NCBI GenBank assembly: GCA_965247225.1
Contig: CBDFGT010000017.1
Location: 1-64,000, forward strand
Length of the DNA: 64,000 nucleotides
DNA from: CBDFGT01 sp965247225
GTDB lineage: Bacteria > Pseudomonadota > Alphaproteobacteria > Rhizobiales > Rhizobiaceae
Direction of reading: 5' to 3'
Below the pieces are notes generated by a model. That model had not been told where the DNA came from and searched no databases. It was given only the letters and a program-made list of their open reading frames with translations. Position 1 is the first letter of the stretch. Every line of letters begins with the position of its first letter. This document shows, piece by piece, positions 53,595-61,564 of the stretch. The position numbers were made by a program, and so were the translations under genes.

Positions 53595-54445
53595 GCACTG
53601 GCCTCGTCCGGTGACGATGCTGTGGGAAAAACAAGGCCGGACCATTGCGGCAGGGTGAGCGAAACGGCCACATCGCCTGCCAGGATGGGCTGGCCGGAAT
53701 GCATGGCATCACCCGCCTTGTCGATCCGCACAATCGCAAGCCCCTGCCGGCCGCAAACACTTCCCAGAGATCCGACAGGCTTGTCACCCGCCATGACCGG
53801 CGTACCCGTCGGCGGCAGGTCTGACCGGCAGGAGACGATCACCACGCGCCTGCGGGCCGTGGCGCGGTGCTGCATGCGCGAGACAACCTCCTGTCCGACA
53901 TAGCAGCCTTTCTTGAAGGAGACACTGCCGTTCAGATCCATCAGGGCATCATGGGGAAAAATGTCAGACAATGCATAATCGTATCCGGATTCTGCAATGC
54001 CGGCAGAAATGCGCAGCGCCGTGTAAAAAGGGGTGGATTCCGCTCCATGCCGGCCTTCCAGGCGCCAGAGCGACTGGCCTGCAACCGCAAAACGGTGATC
54101 TTTCACAGCACCTGCAATCTCGCACTGAAAAACGCTGGTTCCGGTCATGGGGGAGGCGACAATTGCGACATTGGCCCGCAACCTGTACAGCGAAAGACGG
54201 CGCACAAGCCCGTCGCGTTGCGCCATGCCGGTTTCCAGCGCAAAACCGTCTGCCTTGCGCGAGATCAGGAAGTCAAACATGATTTTGCCCTGCGGTGTCA
54301 AAAGGGCACCGGGCTTTGCCAGACCTTCCGGCAGGGATTCCACATCCGTTGTAATAAGACCCTGCAGGAAACCTGCCGCATCAGGTCCGCAAACCTGCAG
54401 GCAACAGCGCATGTCCAGAAAATTGGCAGGGATGTCTGAAACCAT
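53591..54445 (-). CDS. ygfZ: Folate-binding Fe-S cluster protein YgfZ/CAF17
   Basis: A 284-residue GcvT-like protein used in Fe-S enzyme maturation. The motif KKGCYVGQEVVSRMQH with the conserved Cys is diagnostic; LQGLITTDVESLP and GALLTPQGKIMFDFLI are the N-terminal blocks. Start 54445 (MVSDIPANFLD). First gene of the overlapped operon ygfZ-HD-phosphatase-NrtR-like. Confidence 0.93.
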   Translation of the reverse strand: MVSDIPANFLDMRCCLQVCGPDAAGFLQGLITTDVESLPEGLAKPGALLTPQGKIMFDFLISRKADGFALETGMAQRDGLVRRLSLYRLRANVAIVASPMTGTSVFQCEIAGAVKDHRFAVAGQSLWRLEGRHGAESTPFYTALRISAGIAESGYDYALSDIFPHDALMDLNGSVSFKKGCYVGQEVVSRMQHRATARRRVVIVSCRSDLPPTGTPVMAGDKPVGSLGSVCGRQGLAIVRIDKAGDAMHSGQPILAGDVAVSLTLPQWSGLVFPTASSPDEASA

Positions 54446-54514
54446 GGTGTGATCCTGTTCTTTAAAACAGGTAGTCCGCCGTGCCTGATTCAGCAAGTGG
54501 CCAGGCTTCCTGAA

Positions 54515-55318
54515 TCACTCGCCGGCAGTAAAATATTTCCACGTTCCGTCCGGCTTGATGCCAACCTTGTAGAAATTGTAGCTGCCAAATTCCACCATGT
54601 CTGCGTAGTCTCCGGCGGTCACCAGACGCATCAGCTCAACCTTTTCAGGCGCGGTCAGCGTAGACAGTGTCTTCTCGGAAAAATACGGCCAGACATAGAT
54701 TTCATCCGGTGTTCCGGCAGCGATATGAACGAACCCGGTGGAAAGGATGTCGAGAAGGATCGACATGGTTTCCAGCCCTTCACCGTCGCCTGAAATGTCT
54801 TTCAGCGAGGCAACAGGGTCCGTTCCGGGTTCAGCAGAATTCACATCTGTCTGGTTCGGGCCGGGATTCAGCAAGGGCCTCAGACGCTCAGCATCGCCGG
54901 ACGTTGCGGCATCAATAATCATCTGTCGTGTCTTTGCAACAGCTTCCGGCACTTTGCTGATATCGTATAACACTTCGACAGGAGGCTTTTCCACCTCGGG
55001 AGCCGGTGCAGCCTGTGCGCCTTCATCATCAATTTCATCAACAGGTTGCGGACCTTTGGGAACCAGCGGATCTTCGGGCGGCAGGGATCCGGTTGTATCA
55101 CTGGCATCAGGCAGGCTCAGGCAATCTGCACCCGTACAGCCGGTGTCGCCGGCAGGTGGAAGCTTTTGTTCGGCAGCAGGGGAAGCACCTTTGATGTCAC
55201 TCAGCGCATAAGCCTGAACAGGTGCCAATATCAACCCCGCCATCACAAGGCCCGATGACGCAAGCACGTACAGGCGCAGCGATTTCAGCGGCAGTAAAAA
55301 AACATTCAGTCTCAACAT
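54515..55318 (-). CDS. Exported protein of unknown function
   Basis: 267 residues with an N-terminal signal or anchor (LYVLASSGLVMAGLILAPVQAYA), a Pro/Asp-rich low-complexity linker (about 45-115), then an ordered domain starting VLYDISKVPEAVAKTRQMII and ending VEFGSYNFYKVGIKPDGTWKYF. The C-terminal domain looks like a family of periplasmic proteins seen in Brucella relatives; function unknown. Confidence 0.75.
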   Translation of the reverse strand: MLRLNVFLLPLKSLRLYVLASSGLVMAGLILAPVQAYALSDIKGASPAAEQKLPPAGDTGCTGADCLSLPDASDTTGSLPPEDPLVPKGPQPVDEIDDEGAQAAPAPEVEKPPVEVLYDISKVPEAVAKTRQMIIDAATSGDAERLRPLLNPGPNQTDVNSAEPGTDPVASLKDISGDGEGLETMSILLDILSTGFVHIAAGTPDEIYVWPYFSEKTLSTLTAPEKVELMRLVTAGDYADMVEFGSYNFYKVGIKPDGTWKYFTAGE

Positions 55319-55330
55319 GGTGGTTCCGGC

Positions 55331-55588
55331 CTATTGCAGGGTACGGTCCGGTGAGAATTCACCTGCATGCATGCGATCCAGCAATGAATTCAACATGGCT
55401 TCCGCACCGCTTTCCCCATGCATGCGGATGGTTTCACGCATCGCAAGCGCAATGGCTGCATCGGCTATGATTTCAGGTTCAATCCCGTCGGCCATACCAT
55501 CAGCCCAGGCCTCGTTTTGATATTCGAGCGCAGCCTGCATTTTTTCATGCACAATCATATCATCGAGTTCATTCAGGCTGGCTTGCAT
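55331..55588 (-). CDS. Small hypothetical acidic protein
   Basis: 85 residues, helical and acidic: DDMIVHEKMQAALEYQNEAW, IIADAAIALAMRETIRMHGE, MLNSLLDRMHAGEF. Not recognised. 12 bp upstream of the exported-protein gene on the same strand, probably co-transcribed. Confidence 0.7.
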   Translation of the reverse strand: MQASLNELDDMIVHEKMQAALEYQNEAWADGMADGIEPEIIADAAIALAMRETIRMHGESGAEAMLNSLLDRMHAGEFSPDRTLQ

Positions 55589-55696
55589 GTCTACATCATT
55601 CCTTGCGCGGATGAATTACGTTACCGCTCTGTTAACAACTCTAACAGTTTTTTCCCAAAACGACACGGGGTCATTTTAAAAGAGGTTAATTTTTCA

Positions 55697-56137
55697 TTAA
55701 TTTCCATACCTGGCAACAATTTCGGCAACGAGTGTTGCACCTTCGTTACGATACCGTGTTTCTCCCACAATCGCCGCTGCTGTGCAAGAGGTATAAAAGG
55801 CAGCAAAGGAGCGGTAGCCGCGGTTGAAAGCCGCTGTCAGCCTTGCCTGTCTTTCAGGTTCATTTAACGCTTCTGTTTCAATGAGTTGCTTTACAGACAA
55901 TCGCCACTGGTCCTCTTGTCGGTTCTGGCAGAGATTGCGCAGGTATTGCAGCGATCCCATAATCTCTGACAGGCGGACAAGACGGTCATCGTAAGGTGCG
56001 GGCTTTTCAGTATTTGCAACGGATGGTGTTTCCGGCAGCGCAATTGCAGCTTTTTTTTCTGCAGCCGTTGCTGCCTGCGACAATATGTCAACAGCAATCA
56101 GGCCGCAAATCACGATGGAAGGCAAAAGTTTTTTCAT
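55697..56137 (-). CDS. TIGR02301 family periplasmic protein
   Basis: A 146-residue protein starting MKKLLPSIVICGLIAVDIL (signal peptide), with RLSEIMGSLQYLRNLCQNRQ, AFNRGYRSFAAFYTSCTAAA and RYRNEGATLVAEIVARY, the signature of TIGR02301, an alphaproteobacterial family of unknown function. Two cysteines may form a disulfide. Start 56137 chosen over 56188 for the signal peptide. Confidence 0.9.
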   Translation of the reverse strand: MKKLLPSIVICGLIAVDILSQAATAAEKKAAIALPETPSVANTEKPAPYDDRLVRLSEIMGSLQYLRNLCQNRQEDQWRLSVKQLIETEALNEPERQARLTAAFNRGYRSFAAFYTSCTAAAIVGETRYRNEGATLVAEIVARYGN

Positions 56138-56221
56138 ATCGGAAGCAAACCAGAAGAGCGGCCATCGTGCAAGTCCGCGCCAGCGCACAGTCGTGCATTG
56201 TCGGCCAGAGCATGATGTCTT

Positions 56222-56476
56222 TCACTGGAACCCATTCTGTTGGCTCAAGCGGCGGGAAATGGTGTGTCGGGTGGCGCGTGTCGTAGCAGGACGCATACGG
56301 CCAAGCCACCCGGCGCAACAGTTACCCCGCTTCAGCCAACCCTTCGGGCGACAGGAATTTTCACGATCATCTTCGGCTTTTGTCTCGACCATACGTCTTT
56401 GTATGTCCATGCGCCAAAAGCCTTGATCCTCGTAAAAAATTCCTTGTCGCAGAATGATTCCAGTGAGAGACATCAT
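56222..56476 (-). CDS. Possible small protein between Nudix and TIGR02301 genes
   Basis: 84 residues starting MMSLTGIILRQGIFYEDQGF three bases after the Nudix stop. Basic, Arg/Lys-rich second half without a family pattern. Spacing suggests an operon, but sequence character is weak; may be spurious. Otherwise 56138-56479 holds nothing evident. Confidence 0.3.
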   Translation of the reverse strand: MMSLTGIILRQGIFYEDQGFWRMDIQRRMVETKAEDDRENSCRPKGWLKRGNCCAGWLGRMRPATTRATRHTISRRLSQQNGFQ

Positions 56477-56479
56477 GCT

Positions 56480-56914
56480 CTAATATCCGCCGCGTTCAAG
56501 CTTGTTGATACAGTCTATGATGCTTTCCGGCACATTCATCGATCGAATTTCATCAGGACTGAACCATCCGGCTGCATCCGCATCATCGGCTGCAACCGCT
56601 TCCCGCCTGTCCCGCTCAAAAACCCTGAACACCGACAGGAAGAAATGGCTTTGTGCGGCTCCGTCCTGCCGGTAGGTAACCAGATCATAGGTTTCAAACA
56701 GCACGGGATCAAAAACGTCAATCCCCGTCTCTTCCAGAAATTCGCGGATCACCGTCTCCTGCGCCGTTTCTCCCGGCTCACCCCTTCCGCCGGGAAAGGC
56801 ATAGAGATCGGCGGATGGCGGATTTTTGCGGCGGATCAGCAGATAGCGTCCGTCCCGCTCCAGAATTCCAGAAGAGGCCGGTTGCGGACGAAACGGGTGC
56901 GGGGCATTGTCCAT
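56480..56914 (-). CDS. NUDIX hydrolase
   Basis: A 144-residue Nudix enzyme. The box from about residue 43 has G(5)E(7)REUXEEXGU form (GGRGEPGETAQ, then REFLEETGI). SGILERDGRYLLIRRKNPP precedes it. Probably hydrolyses a nucleoside diphosphate derivative. Start 56914 (MDNAPHPFRP) preferred to 56986. Confidence 0.92.
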   Translation of the reverse strand: MDNAPHPFRPQPASSGILERDGRYLLIRRKNPPSADLYAFPGGRGEPGETAQETVIREFLEETGIDVFDPVLFETYDLVTYRQDGAAQSHFFLSVFRVFERDRREAVAADDADAAGWFSPDEIRSMNVPESIIDCINKLERGGY

Positions 56915-57049
56915 AGGCGCTGTCCATGATGCGGGAAAAATCCAATGACTCTTGTGAATGACTACAATATTGCAGGCCATCTGCAAATTGCTGCGCTACA
57001 CTGCACTGGGCCCTTCAACAACAACAGCAAGAATGGACTTTGAGATTCC

Positions 57050-57823
57050 ATGTGCGGACGCTTTGCCTTGACTGTATCGCCAGAGGAACTGGCCGAACTG
57101 TTTGCCATTGTTGATCTGGAGGATTTCCCGCCGCGCTATAATATTGCCCCGACGCAGCCCGTCCTGATTGTCACCGCCGGTCAGACACCGGAAAAGGGCT
57201 CGAACGGTTCTGGCAGAAAGAGCCTGCTGGTGCGCTGGGGGCTGATCCCCTCGTGGGTTAAAGATCCGGATGATTTTCCGCTGCTTTTCAATGCCCGCTG
57301 CGAAACGGCCATTGAAAAGGCATCATTCCGCGCCGCCATGCGCCACAAGCGCATCCTTGTTCCGGCTTCCGGGTTTTATGAATGGCACCGTCCGCCGAAG
57401 GAGAGCGGTGAAAAAAGCCGGGCCTTTTGGGTGCGTCCGAAGAACGGCGGACTCCTCGCCTTTGCCGGCCTTATGGAAACCTGGGCCTCTGCCGATGGTT
57501 CGGAAGTCGACACCGCAGCCATTCTGACAACATCCGCCAACGCAGCCTTCGCGCCGGTCCATGACCGGCTGCCGGTGGTGATCGCCCCGCAAGATTTTGA
57601 TCGCTGGCTGGATTGCAGGACACAGGAACCGCGCGATGTTACGGATCTGATGGTGCCTGCGCAGGATGACTTTTTTGAATGCATCCCGGTCTCCGATCTG
57701 GTCAACAAGGTCAAAAATGTCGGATCCGGGCTGCAAACGCCTATTGAGGGTGCAAAACCTTTGCCCAAGCCGAAAAAGCGACCGGGTGAAAAACCGGGCG
57801 ATGATCAGATGGACCTGTTCTGA
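57050..57823 (+). CDS. SOS response-associated peptidase (SRAP/HMCES/YedK)
   Basis: A 257-residue SRAP protein that forms a covalent thiazolidine with abasic sites in single-stranded DNA. Cys2 (MCGRF), Asn31 (RYNIAPTQP), Glu111 (GFYEW) and His171 (PVHDRLPV) are all present. C-terminal basic tail PKPKKRPGEKPGDDQMDLF. Monocistronic, before the ParDE genes. Confidence 0.95.
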   Translation: MCGRFALTVSPEELAELFAIVDLEDFPPRYNIAPTQPVLIVTAGQTPEKGSNGSGRKSLLVRWGLIPSWVKDPDDFPLLFNARCETAIEKASFRAAMRHKRILVPASGFYEWHRPPKESGEKSRAFWVRPKNGGLLAFAGLMETWASADGSEVDTAAILTTSANAAFAPVHDRLPVVIAPQDFDRWLDCRTQEPRDVTDLMVPAQDDFFECIPVSDLVNKVKNVGSGLQTPIEGAKPLPKPKKRPGEKPGDDQMDLF

Positions 57824-57869
57824 AGATGAAATCCTTGAAGATGTCGCTGATATTTGGTAAAAATGCCGC

Positions 57870-58151
57870 ATGGTAAAGTCAAACACACACAGAGTGTCGG
57901 TCACGCTTTCGCCAGAGCAGGATGCTCTGCTGGAAGCCTCAGTTATGTCTGGCCATTATCCCAGCAAGAGTGAAGTCCTTCTTGAAGGCTTGCGCTTGTG
58001 GGAAGAAAAGCAACTATTGGAGAATGTTGACAGCGACTTGCTGCGCAAAGCCTATGCCGATGGCATGGACAGCGGTGAACCTGTCGTAATAACGGTTGAG
58101 GATATGCTGGCGGAATTCAAGGCAGTAAAACATGGAAAAGCCGCTCTTTAG
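57870..58151 (+). CDS. parD: ParD-like antitoxin (ribbon-helix-helix)
   Basis: A 93-residue antitoxin: NTHRVSVTLSPEQDALLEAS and GHYPSKSEVLLEGLRLWEEK form the RHH DNA-binding part; the acidic C-terminal part would wrap the toxin. Overlaps parE by 20 bases. No clear ribosome site or operator seen in the 46 bp before it. Confidence 0.9.
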   Translation: MVKSNTHRVSVTLSPEQDALLEASVMSGHYPSKSEVLLEGLRLWEEKQLLENVDSDLLRKAYADGMDSGEPVVITVEDMLAEFKAVKHGKAAL

Positions 58152-58440
58152 GCTTTCGCCAAAAGCTTTGCGCGACCTGCATGAGATCTGGTCCTATATT
58201 GCAGATAGCAATGAGCCCGCCGCTGACGCCCTGCTGAAACGCATTGACCAAAAGATAAAGCGTGCATGCCGGTTTCCGCTGATGGGTTCACCGAGGCCGG
58301 ATATTGCGCCCGAGCTGCGTATTCTGGTGGAAGGGCACTATCTGGTACTCTATGAAGCGGAGAGTTCCGGCCTGTTGATTGTGGCTGTGGTACACAGCAG
58401 CCGGTCTATGGACAAATGGCTTGAATCAGATGAAGCATGA
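58132..58440 (+). CDS. parE: ParE-like toxin (RelE/ParE fold)
   Basis: A 102-residue toxin: FRLSPKALRDLHEIWSYIAD, IKRACRFPLMGSPRPDIAPE, GHYLVLYEAESSGLLIVAVV, HSSRSMDKWL. ParE toxins inhibit DNA gyrase. Intact and out of frame overlap with its antitoxin. Confidence 0.92.
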   Translation: MEKPLFRLSPKALRDLHEIWSYIADSNEPAADALLKRIDQKIKRACRFPLMGSPRPDIAPELRILVEGHYLVLYEAESSGLLIVAVVHSSRSMDKWLESDEA

Positions 58441-58443
58441 TCC

Positions 58444-59058
58444 ATGAACACCATCTTCTCTGCCGCCCTGTCCGGATTCCTCCTCGGAGGCTCGCTCATC
58501 ATTGCCATCGGCGCACAGAATGCCTTCCTTCTGCGGCAGGGGCTGTTGCGGCGCCATGTTTTCATACTCTGCCTGATCTGTGCGCTGTCGGATGCGCTGC
58601 TGATTGCCGCAGGCGTTGCCGGTCTGGGAACCGTCATCAGGCAATCGCCCGATCTGTTGATTGCGGTGACGCTGGGCGGCATCGTGTTTCTGGGATTCTA
58701 TGCGGCTTCCGCGTTTTTGCGGATGCTCCGGCCAAAGGCCCTGAAAGACGCAGGTGCAGACGGGCTGAGCCTGAAGGCCGCCATTGCCACCTGTCTTGCC
58801 TTCACCTTTCTCAATCCGCATGTCTATCTGGATACGGTCGTGCTGATCGGCAGCCTGTCATCGGTCTATAGCGGCCCGGCGCATGTAGCCTATGGGGCAG
58901 GGGCGGCCCTTGCCTCATTCGTCTGGTTCTTCGGCCTTGGCTATGGTGCACGGCTGTTGCAGCCACTCTTTGCAAAACCCGCAGCCTGGCGGGTTCTGGA
59001 TGGAATCATCGGCTTGGTAATGCTGATGCTGGCCATCAGCCTGATTCTGCGCTTTTAG
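58444..59058 (+). CDS. LysE/ArgO family amino acid exporter
   Basis: A 204-residue membrane protein with six helices: FLLGGSLIIAIGAQNAFLLR (LysE signature), ALSDALLIAAGVAGLG, LAFTFLNPHVYLDTVVLIGS. ArgO-like, likely exporting arginine or lysine. Begins three bases after the parE stop; may use the parDE promoter in part. Confidence 0.92.
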   Translation: MNTIFSAALSGFLLGGSLIIAIGAQNAFLLRQGLLRRHVFILCLICALSDALLIAAGVAGLGTVIRQSPDLLIAVTLGGIVFLGFYAASAFLRMLRPKALKDAGADGLSLKAAIATCLAFTFLNPHVYLDTVVLIGSLSSVYSGPAHVAYGAGAALASFVWFFGLGYGARLLQPLFAKPAAWRVLDGIIGLVMLMLAISLILRF

Positions 59059-59069
59059 ACTACTGCCAT

Positions 59070-59225
59070 TCAGGCAGCGGAACCGGCGAGCACTGGCTTG
59101 ACCGTTTCGGATTTTTTCGGTTTGCGGGCCATCAATGTGGCGGCAACGACGGCGCGAATGCCTACGGGACGGTAATGTGCTGCCAGAGAATCAGTCTTCT
59201 GCTTGGCAGAATGCGGGGCTTTCAT
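59070..59225 (-). CDS. Small basic hypothetical protein
   Basis: 51 residues, MKAPHSAKQKTDSLAAHYRP then VGIRAVVAATLMARKPKKSE. A good GAGGAAA ribosome site precedes ATG 59225. Ordered-looking centre; I recall similar short proteins in rhizobial genomes but no function. Convergent with the LysE gene. Confidence 0.55.
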   Translation of the reverse strand: MKAPHSAKQKTDSLAAHYRPVGIRAVVAATLMARKPKKSETVKPVLAGSAA

Positions 59226-59566
59226 GATGTTTCCTCGGTTTTTTAAGTATAAACATCGCCTGCATTTCAGGCGATGCGGTTTTTCCCGCAGGATTGAGAC
59301 AAAACCAAGGCATTTGTGACAAATTGTAAAGGTTGGCATAAATACCTTGTGCATGGAGATTTTGTGGAACCATCTTGACCAAAAGCAGCAAAAAAGGCAT
59401 AGAAATTCCATGAAAACGAAGTGCTGCAACATTTGCCGGAGCATTATACGCTAGCAGACATGCTGGTGCGGCCGTTTTCGTCTCCAATTCTTAAAGATGA
59501 TGACAAGCGACCTGCCAGCGGGCATGTGGGCGTGTCTGACGTTTGAGAAGGGTTTGGAGACTGACA

Positions 59567-61267
59567 ATGAGTGCAAGGCCGCAACTGAAATTCTACAATA
59601 CATTGACGCGCGAAAAATCTCTGTTCGTTCCCATCGACGCGAACAATGTGCGCATGTATGTCTGCGGCCCCACCGTCTATGATTTTGCCCATATCGGCAA
59701 TGCCCGTCCGGTGATCGTGTTTGATGTGATGAACCGGCTTTTGCGCCATGTCTATGGCGATCAGCATGTCACCTATGTGCGCAATATTACAGACGTGGAC
59801 GACAAGATCAATGCCCGTGCCCTGCGCGATTTTCCCGGCCTGCCGCTGAACGAGGCCATCCGCGCGGTGACGGAGAAGACCGAAAAGCAGTTTATCGCGG
59901 ACGCAAAGGCGCTCGGCTGCCTTGAGCCGGATGTCCAGCCCCGCGCCACCGACAATATCGTGCAGATGGTCGAAATCATCCAGCACCTGCTGGATCGCGG
60001 CCATGCCTATGTGGCCGAGGGTACAGAGGGCCGCGAGGTGCTGTTTTCCGTGCCGTCCATGCCGGATTACGGCCAATTGTCAAAGCGGAAACAGGAGGAT
60101 CAGCAGGCCGGCGCCCGCATCGCGGTTGAAGCCCACAAGCGCAATGCCAGCGACTTTGTCCTGTGGAAGGAATCGGCTGCCGACCAGCCGGGCTGGCATG
60201 CGCAATTCGTGTTTGACGGTACATCGAGCCAGATCTTCGGCCGTCCCGGCTGGCATATTGAATGCTCGGCCATGAGCCAGCGCTATCTGGGCGAGACATT
60301 CGATATTCATGGTGGCGGACTGGACCTGATCTTCCCGCACCATGAAAACGAAATTGCGCAGTCGCGCTGCGCCCATGGCACATCCACCATGGCCAATGTA
60401 TGGATGCACAACGGCTTTCTGCAGGTCGAGGGCAAAAAAATGTCCAAGTCTGAAGGGAATTTTGTGACCATTGCGGAATTGCTGGAAACGGAAAAGTTCG
60501 GCGGACGCAAATGGCCGGGCGAGGTGCTGCGCCTTGCCATGCTGATGACGCATTACAGGCAACCAATTGATTTTTCGTTCAGACGTTTGGAGGAAGCGCA
60601 GTCAAGACTAAAAAAATGGTATGATTTTTCAGCTCTTAGAACGACGGTGCCCAGGAAGAATGAATTATTGACTTTGGTTATTCGCGACCTTTCAGATGAT
60701 TTAAATATTTCCGATGCATTTTCCCGAATTGACGCTGTCGTTGATGCTGAAGGCTTCAAGGAAAGTGATAGGCACGCGGTTTCTAGTGTCCTTGCGTTCC
60801 TAGGATTTGCTCCCCCGCCGAATGAATACTTGAACGTCGTCAGAGGACTTAGATCCGTAATAAAATCACTTTCCGGAAGGACATTGGGCAATATTGAAAA
60901 TTTTGTTGAAAGCGGAATTGCTCGACCATTGTTGAAGAATGGGAAATTACGGCCTCACGCTAATGCTCTGATTGCAATCATGGCCTTACGCGATTGGGCA
61001 AATGAGCATATACCGAAGGATGTCCCTATTCGTGGCCCCGTTGCATTAGAGCTCAATAGATATTCGGATATACTTCGCCCTAAGAGTTCAAGTGCGGAAG
61101 ACGAAGTCCGACGACTGATATCTACGCGCCTCGAAATGCTCAAGGCCAAAAACTTTGCAGGTGCCGACCGTATCCGCGACGAACTCCTTGCCCAGGGCAT
61201 TCAACTGAAAGACGGCAAAGACCCGGTGACGGGCGAGCGCGTGACAACCTGGGAGGTTCGGCGGTGA
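59567..61267 (+). CDS. cysS: Cysteinyl-tRNA synthetase with long C-terminal part of unlike codon use
   Basis: A 566-residue class I synthetase, longer than the usual 460-510. Zn/active-site blocks: MYVCGPTVYDFAHIGNARPV, HIECSAMSQRYLGETFDIHG, KKMSKSEGN (KMSKS near residue 296). From about 60560 to 61130 the sequence is clearly AT-richer and uses other codons than before, yet stays in frame; the last 50 residues (RLEMLKAKNFAGADRIRDEL, TWEVRR) are again typical CysS end. This may be an ancient or transferred C-terminal part. GC-rich inverted repeats follow the stop. Confidence 0.93.
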   Translation: MSARPQLKFYNTLTREKSLFVPIDANNVRMYVCGPTVYDFAHIGNARPVIVFDVMNRLLRHVYGDQHVTYVRNITDVDDKINARALRDFPGLPLNEAIRAVTEKTEKQFIADAKALGCLEPDVQPRATDNIVQMVEIIQHLLDRGHAYVAEGTEGREVLFSVPSMPDYGQLSKRKQEDQQAGARIAVEAHKRNASDFVLWKESAADQPGWHAQFVFDGTSSQIFGRPGWHIECSAMSQRYLGETFDIHGGGLDLIFPHHENEIAQSRCAHGTSTMANVWMHNGFLQVEGKKMSKSEGNFVTIAELLETEKFGGRKWPGEVLRLAMLMTHYRQPIDFSFRRLEEAQSRLKKWYDFSALRTTVPRKNELLTLVIRDLSDDLNISDAFSRIDAVVDAEGFKESDRHAVSSVLAFLGFAPPPNEYLNVVRGLRSVIKSLSGRTLGNIENFVESGIARPLLKNGKLRPHANALIAIMALRDWANEHIPKDVPIRGPVALELNRYSDILRPKSSSAEDEVRRLISTRLEMLKAKNFAGADRIRDELLAQGIQLKDGKDPVTGERVTTWEVRR

Positions 61268-61291
61268 GGCTCTTTTTCTCACAAAAGAAAA

Positions 61292-61373
61292 CCCCTCCCC
61301 AACACGTCGAAGCGATAATCGATTCGCTGGATCGATTATTGTTTCGCTTCTCCACCCCACAAGTGGGAGGGGG
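61292..61373. repeat. GC-rich inverted repeat after cysS
   Basis: CCCCTCCCC at the left and GGGAGGGGG at the right with an inner palindrome GAAGCGATAATCGAT ... ATCGATTATTGTTTCGCTTC. Together with 61496-61530 it brackets the start region of the DUF559 gene. Could also end the cysS transcript. Confidence 0.75.
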
Positions 61374-61495
61374 CTCTTCCGCGCCTGCTGCAATTCGGTC
61401 GTCCCATTCAAACTTGTCGAAAAACTATGATTGTGTTTCATTTTACCTCTTCCGGGCTTTTAAGGTGAGGCGGGAAGCCGCAACGCATGAGGTCA

Positions 61496-61530
61496 CCCCC
61501 TCCCCCTTGTGGGGAGGGTTGGGGAGGGGG
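61496..61530. repeat. CCCCCTCCCCCTTGTGGGGAGGG-type repeat
   Basis: A C-rich run, TTGT, then G-rich runs (GGGGAGGG and GGGGAGGGGG) forming a strong hairpin 35 bp before the DUF559 start. Repeats of this look frequently accompany DUF559 genes in alphaproteobacteria, as I recall. Confidence 0.75.
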
Positions 61531-61564
61531 CTTTTTCCAACGTTAAAGAGTTTGGAGGACAGCC

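Noticed and set aside
61480..61530. Possible CRISPR-like repeats in C/G-rich runs
   Set aside because: Only hairpin-forming repeats with no regular spacers; no cas genes anywhere in the window.
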